NCBI GenBank assembly: GCA_947579665.1
Contig: OX388351.1
Coordinates: 1,922,001 to 1,986,000, forward strand
Direction: 5' to 3'
Length of the DNA: 64,000 nt
From: Sympetrum striolatum
Taxonomy: Eukaryota > Arthropoda > Insecta > Odonata > Libellulidae
Every line of letters begins with the position of its first letter. The stretch's first letter is position 1. Position numbers and translations under genes: made by a program. Under the pieces are notes generated by a model. That model had not been told where the DNA came from and made no database searches. It saw only the letters and a program-made list of their open reading frames with translations. Shown piece after piece: positions 52,318-61,428 of this stretch.

Positions 52318-53864
52318 TTAGGAAGAAGGTTGGGGTTTAAAGAGTTTACTAGGAAGGGAAAGAAGGGGGGAAGGGTAGGGAAACAGGTGCTCGTTTGTCA
52401 AAATATGTTCATGGGAGGTGCATATAATTTCTACCTCCTCCAAAAGGTCCAAGCGGCGGCCTTGCTTTTCTCTATGGAGACAATTGGGTTGAAAATCACT
52501 TTGGTGTCCTTCATCCAGGAGGTGCAGCGCGAAGTTGGACATAGGAGCCCCCCTCCGGAGACGGTAGTCCCTATTGTGTTCCGCGGCCCTCACCCGCAGA
52601 TTTCTGGCGGTTTTCCCGACATACCTGGCCTCACAGGTATCACATTTAAGTTCATAGACCCCACTACAATTCAATACGTCCCTCTTGTCTTTAGAATTAC
52701 CCAGTAGTTTACCAATGTTCTTCGGTGTATAATACCCGGCTTTGAAGTTTTCCGGTAAGGCTTTTCCCAGCTTGTACGATATCTTTCCCAAGAACGGCAA
52801 TCTCCTCCATTTCACTTTCGGGATTTCCATCGGTGAGAGGCCTGGGGATATTTTCAGTTCCGCCCGTTTCTTTAATTTTCTTCTTAAAATGTTATTGATT
52901 AGTTTTTCGGTATAACCATTCTGAACTGCTATGCATTTTATTACCTTAAGTTCAAGTTCATAATTTTCTTGAGAAAGAGGAATTTCTAATAATCTATTGA
53001 TCATTGCATGGAACGCGGCGTGTTTGTGCGAGTGGTGATGGGTGGAGTTATTAGGGATTACTTGACCAGTATATGTGGACTTTCGGAAGATTTTAAATAA
53101 AGGTTTCCCGTTTTCCAGTGAGATAGTGAGGTCTAAAAAGTTGAGCGAACCGTCTTTCTCTTTTTCCATGTCAAACTTTAAATTTTTATGCAAAGAATTT
53201 AGGAACTCTAAAAATGCATTTAATTGGTCTATACTGCCTCCCCATACTCAAAAAACATCGTCTACATAACGTCGCCAAAATAATATGAGTTTAATTAATT
53301 CGTTACCATTGTTAAACAAAATGGATTCAAAATTGTCCATGAATATTTCCGCGAGAATTGGGGAAAGAGGAGATCCCATAGCTAATCCTTCGTTCTGGCG
53401 GTATAGGTTGTTATTAAAAAGAAAATAATTTTGTTCCAGGCAGATAGATGTTAAATTCGTGATTTCTTTTTTGAAGCGAGGTTCAATGGGGGATTCATCT
53501 AATAACTTGTTAAGGGTGTTTAGAGCTCCATCGATAGGGATGGATGTGAAAAGGCTTTTTACATCAAAACTAACTAATAGTGAATTTTCGGGAAACTGTT
53601 CGTCAGCTAGACAACGGGTTAACTCAATGGAATTCTTAATCCCATATCTTGGTGTGAAATTTGTTGTGTTTCGAATCACACTGTTTGTTTTAAAGGCAAG
53701 TTTATGCGTTGGAGAAGAAACACTGGAGACCACTGGTCGTATCGGATTATTATCTTTGTGTAATTTGAGAAGACCAAATAATCTAGGTGGAAGAGGGTTT
53801 ACTTCGATGACTTTAAACTTTTCTATGCTTGAAAGGAAACTTGTTTCTTTCACTGCTTTCCTGA
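52318..53864 (-). pseudogene. PLE polyprotein fragment: reverse transcriptase plus GIY-YIG endonuclease, one in-frame stop
   Basis: The frame enters from the gap. It shows the RT block PRLFGLLKLHK, motif A SFDVKSLFTSIP (around 53,532-53,573), motif B GLAMGSPLSP (around 53,351-53,389) and motif C YVDD (53,268-53,257). A TGA at 53,250-53,248 directly after YVDDVF interrupts it; the same frame then continues without other breaks to 52,318. The thumb/linker has LNFLDLTI and a histidine-rich stretch. The C-terminal GIY-YIG domain has GVYELKC, a CxxC between GVY and YVGKT, then R, EH, two later histidines, E residues and TNEHL. This order (RT, then GIY-YIG with an inserted CCHH zinc site) defines endonuclease-containing PLEs. 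Such elements prime reverse transcription at nicked target DNA. About 500 residues are visible; the N-terminal part is lost in the gap. Confidence 0.88.
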
Positions 53865-54064
53865 NNNNNNNNNNNNNNNNNNNNNNNNNNNNNNNNNNNN
53901 NNNNNNNNNNNNNNNNNNNNNNNNNNNNNNNNNNNNNNNNNNNNNNNNNNNNNNNNNNNNNNNNNNNNNNNNNNNNNNNNNNNNNNNNNNNNNNNNNNNN
54001 NNNNNNNNNNNNNNNNNNNNNNNNNNNNNNNNNNNNNNNNNNNNNNNNNNNNNNNNNNNNNNNN
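53865..54064. other. Assembly gap, exactly 200 N
   Basis: A run of exactly 200 N is a usual placeholder for a scaffold join of unknown size. It sits in the middle of the PLE head-to-head structure, where assembly of long inverted copies commonly fails. The missing N-terminal RT sequence suggests the true gap is longer than 200 bp. Confidence 0.9.
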
Positions 54065-54078
54065 CACATTTCTTATTT

Positions 54079-54858
54079 ACGGGAAACCTTTATTTAAAAT
54101 CTTCCGAAAGTCCACATATACTGGTCAAGTAATCCCTAATAACTCCACCCATCACCACTCGCACAAACACGCCGCGTTCCATGCAATGATCAATAGATTA
54201 TTAGAAATTCCTCTTTCTCAAGAAAATTATGAACTTGAACTTAAGGTAATAAAATGCATAGCAGTTCAGAATGGTTATACCGAAAAACTAATCAATAACA
54301 TTTTAAGAAGAAAATTAAAGAAACGGGCGGAACTGAAAATATCCCCAGGCCTCTCACCGATGGAAATCCCGAAAGTGAAATGGAGGAGATTGCCGTTCTT
54401 GGGAAAGATATCGTACAAGCTGGGAAAAGCCTTACCGGAAAACTTCAAAGCCGGGTATTATACACCGAAGAACATTGGTAAACTACTGGGTAATTCTAAA
54501 GACAAGAGGGACGTATTGAATTGTAGTGGGGTCTATGAACTTAAATGTGATACCTGTGAGGCCAGGTATGTCGGGAAAACCGCCAGAAATCTGCGGGTGA
54601 GGGCCGCGGAACACAATAGGGACTACCGCTCCTATGTCCAACTTCGCGCTGCACCTCCTGGATGAAGGACACCAAAGTGATTTTCAACCCAATTGTCTCC
54701 ATAGAGAAAAGCAAGGCCGCCGCTTGGACCTTTTGGAGGAGGTAGAAATTATATGCACCTCCCATGAACATATTTTGACAAACGAGCACCTGTTTCCCTA
54801 CCCTTCCCCCCTTCTTTCCCTTCCTAGTAAACTCTTTAAACCCCAACCTTCTTCCTAA
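54079..54858 (+). pseudogene. Second, 5'-truncated PLE copy with a frameshift in the endonuclease
   Basis: This repeats the linker and GIY-YIG part of the left copy in opposite orientation. It begins within the region just downstream of the RT palm (gggaaacctttatttaaaat). A deletion of 14 bp, between 54,628 and 54,629 relative to 52,548-52,561 of the left copy, breaks the frame shortly after the RAAEHNRDYR segment. The remainder (SNFALHLLDEGHQSDF onward) continues in another frame to 54,858. It cannot encode a reverse transcriptase. Apart from the deletion the two copies look almost identical, so the inverted arrangement is young. Confidence 0.85.
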
Positions 54859-54910
54859 ATTCCCACCATCAGTTATTGTATATAATGAAATCCCAAAATA
54901 AGAAATGTGC

Positions 54911-54942
54911 CAGATGATGCTAGCTCGCTAGCGAAACATGTC
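54911..54942 (+). ncRNA. Hammerhead-like motif at the 3' end of the right PLE copy
   Basis: Core cagatga (54,911-54,917), one extra T, stem II gctag/ctagc with loop ctcg (54,919-54,932), gaaa (54,933-54,936), and helix III A-U plus C-G with a 2-nt loop ending in gtc (54,940-54,942). It differs from the hammerhead consensus by A at the U4 position. Helix I has only about two pairs with the flanks here. The layout matches the motifs at 45.5 and 51.85 kb, so the identification rests on shared architecture. Confidence 0.45.
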
Positions 54943-55043
54943 GCCATGAAATAAATCTGTGGAAGTGTACTAGTGTTCTTTTTCATTTATTATGGCCTTC
55001 CACGAGGTAACGCCTTCGCACATCGAATTTATGTGATCTCCTT

Positions 55044-56150
55044 GGTTAGCCCTGAGGTTAAAGGAAACCCCACTGTCTCCAAGAGTTCCACCTTTCTTCA
55101 TTTGGACCCCTTGCGGAGTTTAGCTGCGAAGGGCTAAAATCCTCCTCGTCCATGAGGTGATTAACGAAGGCTGAGGTGAAATTTCCCACCCCGAAGTATC
55201 TCTGATGTTCTGCTGCACTCTTTCCTATCATTGTTCTCCCTCTCAGAACTCGGAGAAAATTGAGAAATTCCTAACCGAAGATTTGAGCAACTGTATGGCC
55301 TACCATGTTGAAAATAGTCTCCGATGGACCAAATTACAGGAAATACTTGATTTTCTTTTTGCTGAGTACACCTGCATTATATGTATTCTATAGAATATCT
55401 ATTGGCGTACAGGGGGTGCATTTCCGGGTAATCTAATTTCCTATTCGATTACTTCGATTATATTTCACTTGAGTAAAGAAAAATAATACACGTGACGTTG
55501 CCTATTATTTTTAATGGCTAAGAGATTATTGCGTTTAAACCTCTAGTTTCACGTATGAAATCTAGATGATCAGGCGTTACTTTACATAATTACACTGTTT
55601 TTATTCATTCTCTAGTTTCACCTTGTTGAGAATCATCGGGCGCTTCTGCTAGTTTACTATACAATACTCGGATTTTCTATTATGAATACCCGAGTTTGGA
55701 GTTGAATAAAAACTAAAGTAGAGATCCCACAGGAAAACTAATTACACCAAAATTTTTCGTGTTTTATTTTGCGTTGTTCTACATGGTCCAAACATTTTTA
55801 TTACTATTGCTTTTGTTACTAATTGAAGGATGGACGAAAAATGTGCCTGTTTTTTCGCTCTCTTTCACGGATTGCTTACTTTGTGCTATTGTTTCTCATA
55901 AAGTTTCACTTCAATCATAATAAAACCTTTAGATGACATTAAGAAACATATTATAAACTAAAATAAAAATTGTCAGTGTCTTCTTGTTGTTAGATAAAAA
56001 GTTGTTATCGATATTATAAAACAACTTTTTTTCAGTTATTGGTGGACGTAAAAGTGTAAAATTGGTCTTGATACAAAGCTCTCGAAAAAAGTTTTCAAAT
56101 GCTATCATCAACGATATCTACAATTCAGCGATTTTTTTAATGCGAATTAA
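55044..56150. other. Right interior of the TIR element
   Basis: From 55,044 to about 55,430 the base composition is more balanced and short frames are open, for example 55,205-55,393. I find no recognisable protein motif and several stops. The rest to 56,150 is A+T-rich. It could hold a decayed remnant of the element's own gene, but nothing supports a call. Confidence 0.4.
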
Positions 56151-56300
56151 TATTTGTCGTTGCGGAAATCGTCCCGAAATCAAGCACTGGAGCTAGAATA
56201 CCGTTAGAGCGACCGAGGAGCGGGTAGTCGCTCGCAGTGGAAGACCCCCATCGCCTGTAGGTCGCCCAAACTGACGTCGCCCGAATACGCTGGTCGCTCG
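56151..56300. promoter_or_regulatory. Subterminal gtcgc/gcgac cluster of the TIR element
   Basis: About ten gtcgc or gcgac words occur in 150 bp, mirrored by a similar cluster at 50,481-50,660. Clustered subterminal words are usual transposase-binding sites in TIR transposons. The assignment is by analogy only. Confidence 0.45.
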
Positions 56301-56334
56301 GTCGCTCGTAGTCGCTTCCAAAGGAAGACCGGCC
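56301..56334 (-). repeat. Right 34-bp terminal inverted repeat
   Basis: This matches the left end perfectly over 34 bp and is followed by the TAA target copy and the other half of the split SINE. Confidence 0.9.
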
Positions 56335-56337
56335 TAA

Positions 56338-56374
56338 AGCGCTAGCGCGTTAACCACTCCGCCACCAGGGCCGG
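56338..56374 (-). mobile_element. tRNA-derived SINE, 5' part
   Basis: On the minus strand the sequence ggccctggtggcggagtgg, then ttaacgcgctagcgct, gives a tRNA-like 5' half with an A-box-like tggcggagtggtta (56,364-56,351). It is separated from its 3' half at 50,345-50,463 by the TIR element. Confidence 0.7.
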
Positions 56375-59161
56375 TAAATATACAAAATCTGTAGAATATT
56401 TCAAGAAATTTAGAGGAAGATCATGAAAATAGAGTGAATTGGCGTCAATTAATTTCCTATGATCTCTTGCCCAAAATTCTGTCACTCTTTTTAAGTTAAC
56501 TTAAGGTTCGACTTTCATGTTTATTTATGTATCACGCATGTTGGAACTATGAATCTTTTTAGCATGTTCTCCTCAAAATTATAAGTTTTTGTTACCGTAC
56601 ATGAGTTCTTATTTAAACAAACACCTTCGGACTAATAAAATAATGTTCGTATCAATATCACTGGTGATAATTCAAAGGTCAACAATTTCGGACAACTTTC
56701 GTGCTGAATCATACTTCTTCGAAAGAAAACTATTTTCACTTTTTTGACTGCTTTCAAATTACAGTATAATTTTCAAAATTATTATGGTTTTTAACTGCAG
56801 TATTATTTTTTATAGGTTTAAACAGTGTTACTAAGTAGCATTTATTCTTTAAAATTTACGAGGAAATACTCTATACCAGAATACCGAAAGAAGCCATCGT
56901 TCGAATAGATTCTCCATTAAACTGTAGTAATTTAACCAAACCTATTCTGGTGAGAGCTAAAAATAACGCGAAGTACGGAGTAATATTGCAGAATAAGCAA
57001 ACCCCAGAATTGTGTTCGGATTTAATTCGAGTGTAATAAAAAATGGAGCATTCGCCTCGAGAAAGGCACGAAAAATCCATTTCGCGGGATATGTTATTGG
57101 GATAATGAAGCGGCTTTGAATAAAAGTCAATTTAGCAAATGGCTAGATCTTTTAACTCCATCCATTACTCTGATTTCCTGCTTGGATTTCTATTTTCTAT
57201 TTCGCATTCCGTAGTTTTGGCTCTATCTTCTGTTCGAACGTTTTAAGGTAATTAAATGTTTCAACGACCAGTGTTTTGCGTTGAGGAGTAGGTCATTATT
57301 TTATCCCGAAGATCCTTCAGGTAATTGGAAGGCTAATTTTTGCAGCTCCAGCTGATGAGAATATATTAATTAGAAATATGATTTACGGTATTTTTTCTTA
57401 TTTCGGAAGAGCCGTAGTTTTTCATTTGAAACTGTTTTAAAATATCTATGTTTCATTAAATAAAGAAATAAATATTTATTTTAAATGAGAATTGGAAACA
57501 AATCTTGTGAGAGGTTATATTACATCCAATAAAGATGGACTAAGAAGCTAAATAATACATATCGGTCTGAATACTTCATTAAATGATCTTAACTTAAATC
57601 CGAATGAAACACATTGATTTCCTTCTCGTTTCGTAGTAATTCGAAGCTCTTCACACGGTTTCAAACCAAGAATGTTAGTTAGAGGTATGCTTACAGATTG
57701 AAGGCGACCTACTAGAAGATGCGTCAAACCAATAAGGATGTTCACCCAGACTCATTTCTACTAAAAATAGTTTGAGTCAGTTTTCTCCACAATTTGACTT
57801 ATGACTTTTAGTGTTTTGTATCGGGTAATATTTACTGAATATAGAAGAACATGTTTTATTAGATGATTACTATATAACATAGGAACGGATAGTGTTTCAT
57901 GTGTGACATAAGTCAGATTTCGTAAATTATTTATGAAGCCCCAATTACATATTGCGATCTACCCCAACTACGACACGGTGCATTTATACATATAACCCCT
58001 ATTGAATTTTGAAAAATTACTCGGATTTTGTCCTCGATTTTTATAATCGATCTCGATGATGTCTTAAAATATATCGCTCTGCAGAGCGTGATAACAAAAT
58101 CAAGGCATGTTCTGGGTATTTACTTTCGTCCTACTTCGAGTGTACGGCATCCTTTTATGTAATTGAGAAAGCTGAGTCCTCGAGAATATAACCGTAGTAA
58201 AACTTTCTTAATTTAGAAACCATAAATCTATTCAAGTAGTTTTTCATCTTCCCAAGTTTGTGATCTTTCTAAACCAAACGTTTCGTTACTAACCGTATGT
58301 ATTGTACATATTTACACTTGTACAGTGTTAGTAACTTATAAGTTTAAAGGAGGATATTAACAAACATAATGAAGTAAAATATATCACTGCAAAATTTAAT
58401 GAAGTTAGTTAATTACATAAAATCGGATGTGGCCAGCACATGACTTTCTCCATGTATAAGATACAGATATTTATCTACGACAGTATTATCGAAGTCTATA
58501 TTCAATCTAATTTAGGAAGATATTTTAGTGATTAATTCATATTATATTAACTTTTACATCAAAAAGATTATAGATAATGTTTTTCGGGACATTCGCGATA
58601 AAAACGGTTCAATTGGTCTTTTGAGTCTACTAGAAGCTCCACTATAGGATGAATCACAAAACTGAATAAGTATCAAACTCAATATAATGGGCGATGGAAA
58701 TAATATCAAATACGAACGAAGGGCAAAATAACACTCCAACAACACAAACTGTTAACAAAATAAAGACCACACATTTAAACAGCGGAAACTTTAAATGTTG
58801 ACGAAAATTATTAATATACACAAAAGAAAACAAATAAAGAAGAATAAAGAACATAGTAGAAAACAAAGAAATAAACTTTATTAATCAGCCAGAGGTCAAT
58901 CTATAGCAAGAGAGTGAGCGAAAGACGCTTTGCATTGCATTTTTAGCCACGTAAACAAGCCCATATTAATGAACTTTAATGTTAGAATAAATACTTTGAA
59001 GTAAATACGCGTGTTTTCAATTTAAAATCAGTTTCCAAATAAAACTTTGAGGAAATATAGTAATCATGTTGTATATAGCATTATTATGAAATGTTATGAA
59101 TGAAAACGACATTTTAACGTAAATATGTCGCAATATCCAGAAAATTCATGAATTATGATAC
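56375..59161. other. A+T-rich region without a supportable gene
   Basis: No protein-like frame, RNA gene or clear repeat was recognised. Open frames here are short and overlap each other on both strands. Confidence 0.5.
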
Positions 59162-59660
59162 GATTCCTAAACGGTGGTTGATATTGAAATTTTTTTCAAA
59201 TAAAACTTTTGGACAAAAAAATTTTGTAAATTTCGCACAAAATGGTGTATACCTAAAAATAAGATTAATGAAGAAATTTTGCAGAAACGGAAACAAGCTC
59301 CGAAAAATAATCTCGACTTTACTCGTTTATCAGGTTAACTGATTTACTCCAAAAACTAATCACCTGTAACGGCACCTACCAAAGTGCTTTATATGAAATT
59401 TGGTGTTGATACGACAGATAGTTTTCATGTTAGAGCGTCCAAAACGTACATAATCAGCAACTTCCGGTTAATCGGTATTTCACAAATAATTCCTAAACAA
59501 TTTGTGATAAAAAAATGTTTCAAATAAAATTTGTAGTAAATAGCATTTTCTTAAAATTTTATAAATAATGGTAAATACCTAAATTTCATATTTTTGGAGA
59601 TTTTTGGTAAAAACGGAAATGATCAGCGAAGAATAAATCTCAACTATCGTCTGCTCACTG
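59162..59660. repeat. 326-bp diverged tandem repeat (about 1.5 copies)
   Basis: The sequence attcctaaac at 59,163 and 59,489 begins two diverged copies. They share a caaataaaa tract, aatggt followed by a few bases and tacctaaa (59,241/59,567), then aaaacggaaa-like sequence and a tail containing aataatctcgac or aataaatctcaac. The period is 326 bp. No coding sequence is apparent; it is probably an old transposon fragment. Confidence 0.6.
59341..59440. repeat. Dispersed repeat, copy 1
   Basis: This 100-bp segment (gatttactccaaaaact at its start, ttagagcgtcc at its end) recurs at 60,156-60,255 in the same orientation with about 80% identity by eye. It overlaps the 326-bp repeat unit, so both belong to the same repeat family. 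Confidence 0.7.
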
Positions 59661-60155
59661 AACATTTGTGGGTTAGGGAGAGAGCGACAAGAAAAAACAA
59701 AAATTAACATTTCAGAGAAATTCTTGATATTTTCGTTTGAACGAGTACCTTCAGTTCTCTTATATAAGAAACATGGAATTTTTTACATCAAATTCTGCTT
59801 CAATTGATTTTCTTCACGCTCGTATTTTTCATTTGGTAGAAAAACGTTTTCGAGGTAAATATTTAATAGAAATTAATGAGGAGGTCGAGAATGTTTGGTA
59901 AAATGCAGTGAAAAAAAATAGTCACCAGCTACTTTTCGTCTTATTCGCTCTAAGGAAAACTTCCAGCGAGAAATTTTCTAAGAAAATATCGAATTTAATT
60001 TATATATAAATACGAAATACTAAAGTATTCATAAATAACATAAGATAAACGAATTTAATTACGGAGGTAATGAATTACACGGCGCGGCCCGCTATTGTTT
60101 CGTAGCAGATAGAACGGCTTCGTAATGTCTTCTGATTTTATGATAGCAGTTCGCC

Positions 60156-60255
60156 GATTTACTCCAAAAACTCATCAACTCTGATAACACCTACCAAAGT
60201 GCTACATATGAACTTCGATATTGATACGGCAAATAGTTTTAACATTAGAGCGCCC
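60156..60255. repeat. Dispersed repeat, copy 2
   Basis: This is the second copy of 59,341-59,440 (offset 815 bp). Shared blocks are gatttactccaaaaact, cacctaccaaagtgct, ttgatacg and ttagagcg. Confidence 0.7.
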
Positions 60256-60539
60256 ACAATCATACAAACACAGACACCATTCCAAAAATGGTCAAAACTT
60301 GTTCTAGGGACCCCAATACATGTACTTCCGTTGAAATCTCGAAGTCAATTTTTTTCATGAAAACAATACTTCTGTAATACGTATATGGAGAAAGAAAAAA
60401 TTGGATAAATAATAGGAAAATAAACCAAAACTTTTCAAAATTAAAGAGAAATAAGACTGTGAGCAATGTTATTTACGAACCCTACACATTTCATTTCAGA
60501 GGAATACTTTTGTACATTTATTTTACTTTGAGTAACGAG

Positions 60540-61300
60540 TATTTTCCGCTGCGTCTCCAGCCATCGATTTTCGCGTAATAAGATTAGTTACTTCGCTCGA
60601 ATGGTTCATCACGGCGAGAAAGCTCAGGAAGGAGCACTTCTCATAGAAATCCGCGGTTGGGAAAAAACGAATAAGATAGAGCTAAAACGTGGAATGCGTC
60701 CCGAGGTGGAGGAAAAAACGAACGTCGTCGCAAAAGCGTGGGGAAACGAAGGAAAGGAATAAAAAAATGTAGACATTTTTCCGGAGATGAGACTGGAGAA
60801 AGCCTCTGGCATCAGGATGGAAGATGTTGAAAGCGGAAAGGAAAAAACGGTGGAAAGAAAGGGAGAGAAAGTGGAGGAAGGCGTTCCAAACAGTGGGCGT
60901 GGGTGGAAAAAGCAATAGGGTGGCGACGGCAGCGCCGCATTACGGCAGAATCCGGAATGACTTTTTCCAAGGGTTTGAGAAAGTCCTTCCACGATCATCC
61001 CCCGAGCAGCAGCCATTCTTTTTTCAATTTCTCGCGCCCCCTACACATCCACTTTAACGCCACGTCATTGATTCGACCCCTTTAAAATATACACGAAACG
61101 TCCTTAATTCGCGCCTTCGAATATTCCTAATTCATTCTCATGAATCCGAATGAAGCCGTTATAACCCTTTCGCGCTCTCGAGTTATCACTCCATTTTCGC
61201 TTCCATGTTCGGATTTTTCTTGTTCCATTATCCCCTCCTCTCCCTCTTGTCTCCTCGCTCTCAGCAGAGGGATATTTATTTCGGAAAAATTTCAACTCCG
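60540..61300. other. GC-richer, strand-asymmetric island
   Basis: The first part (60,650-60,930) is purine-rich on the plus strand and the part after 61,160 is pyrimidine-rich. Long open frames on both strands, up to 130 codons at 60,624-61,016, follow from this skew. Their translations are low-complexity (S/F/P-rich or K/E/R-rich) with no recognised domain. It may be a CpG-rich regulatory region or an exon-free island. Confidence 0.4.
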
Positions 61301-61360
61301 CATCTATATAATAGCATTGCAGCGAGAGAAACTATAAGTTAAAAATTGGATTGAAGAAAT

Positions 61361-61428
61361 CCGCAAGTCCTCGATCCAGGATCTCTCACAAGCCAGACGG
61401 TTGCTATCACCAATTGAGCTTTCTTGAT
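61361..61428 (-). mobile_element. tRNA-like remnant (SINE head or tRNA pseudogene)
   Basis: On the minus strand, agctcaattggtgatagcaa (61,420-61,401) resembles an A box and D arm. The sequence ctggcttgtgagagatcc follows as an anticodon-arm-like segment, and ggatcgaggac (61,377-61,367) is a weak B box. Acceptor and T stems do not pair well, so it is not a functional tRNA gene. It differs from the split SINE at 50.4/56.35 kb. Confidence 0.5.

Larger units (their letters stand above)
52173..55043. mobile_element. Penelope-like retroelement insertion, head-to-head copies, 12-bp target duplication
   Basis: The direct repeat tgtgatctcctt at 52,173-52,184 and 55,032-55,043 flanks the insertion. Inside, a long inverted repeat pairs 52,188-53,111 with 54,079-54,988. 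It is near-identical except for 14 bp missing in the right arm near 54,628. The left copy runs on the minus strand from the gap toward 52,188, the right copy on the plus strand toward 54,988, so their 3' ends point outward. Each 3' end carries a hammerhead-like motif and aaataaatctgtggaagtg. The right copy has 43 further bases (54,989-55,031) before the target repeat. PLEs commonly carry direct or inverted partial copies of themselves. The 200-N gap hides the centre. Confidence 0.82.
50464..56334. mobile_element. 5.87-kb TIR DNA transposon with TAA target duplication (PIF/Harbinger-like), no visible transposase
   Basis: The ends 50,464-50,497 and 56,301-56,334 are perfect 34-bp inverted repeats starting ggccggtcttcctttggaag. 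They are flanked by TAA at 50,461-50,463 and 56,335-56,337. A 3-bp TAA/TTA target duplication is characteristic of PIF/Harbinger transposons. Both ends continue into subterminal DNA crowded with gcgac/gtcgc words. The element interrupts a SINE, which independently marks both borders. Inside I find no transposase frame, only a 177-bp tandem repeat, two nested PLE insertions and A+T-rich DNA. It is probably non-autonomous; about 2.8 kb of its length is the larger PLE insertion. Confidence 0.78.

Noticed and set aside
52330..52707. Plus-strand frame overlapping the PLE endonuclease, and its counterpart at 54,541-54,846
   Set aside because: These are the antisense shadows of the conserved GIY-YIG coding strand.
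60624..61016. 130-codon minus-strand frame and overlapping plus-strand frames
   Set aside because: Purine/pyrimidine skew keeps several frames open at once, the translations are low-complexity, and no start context or domain is seen.
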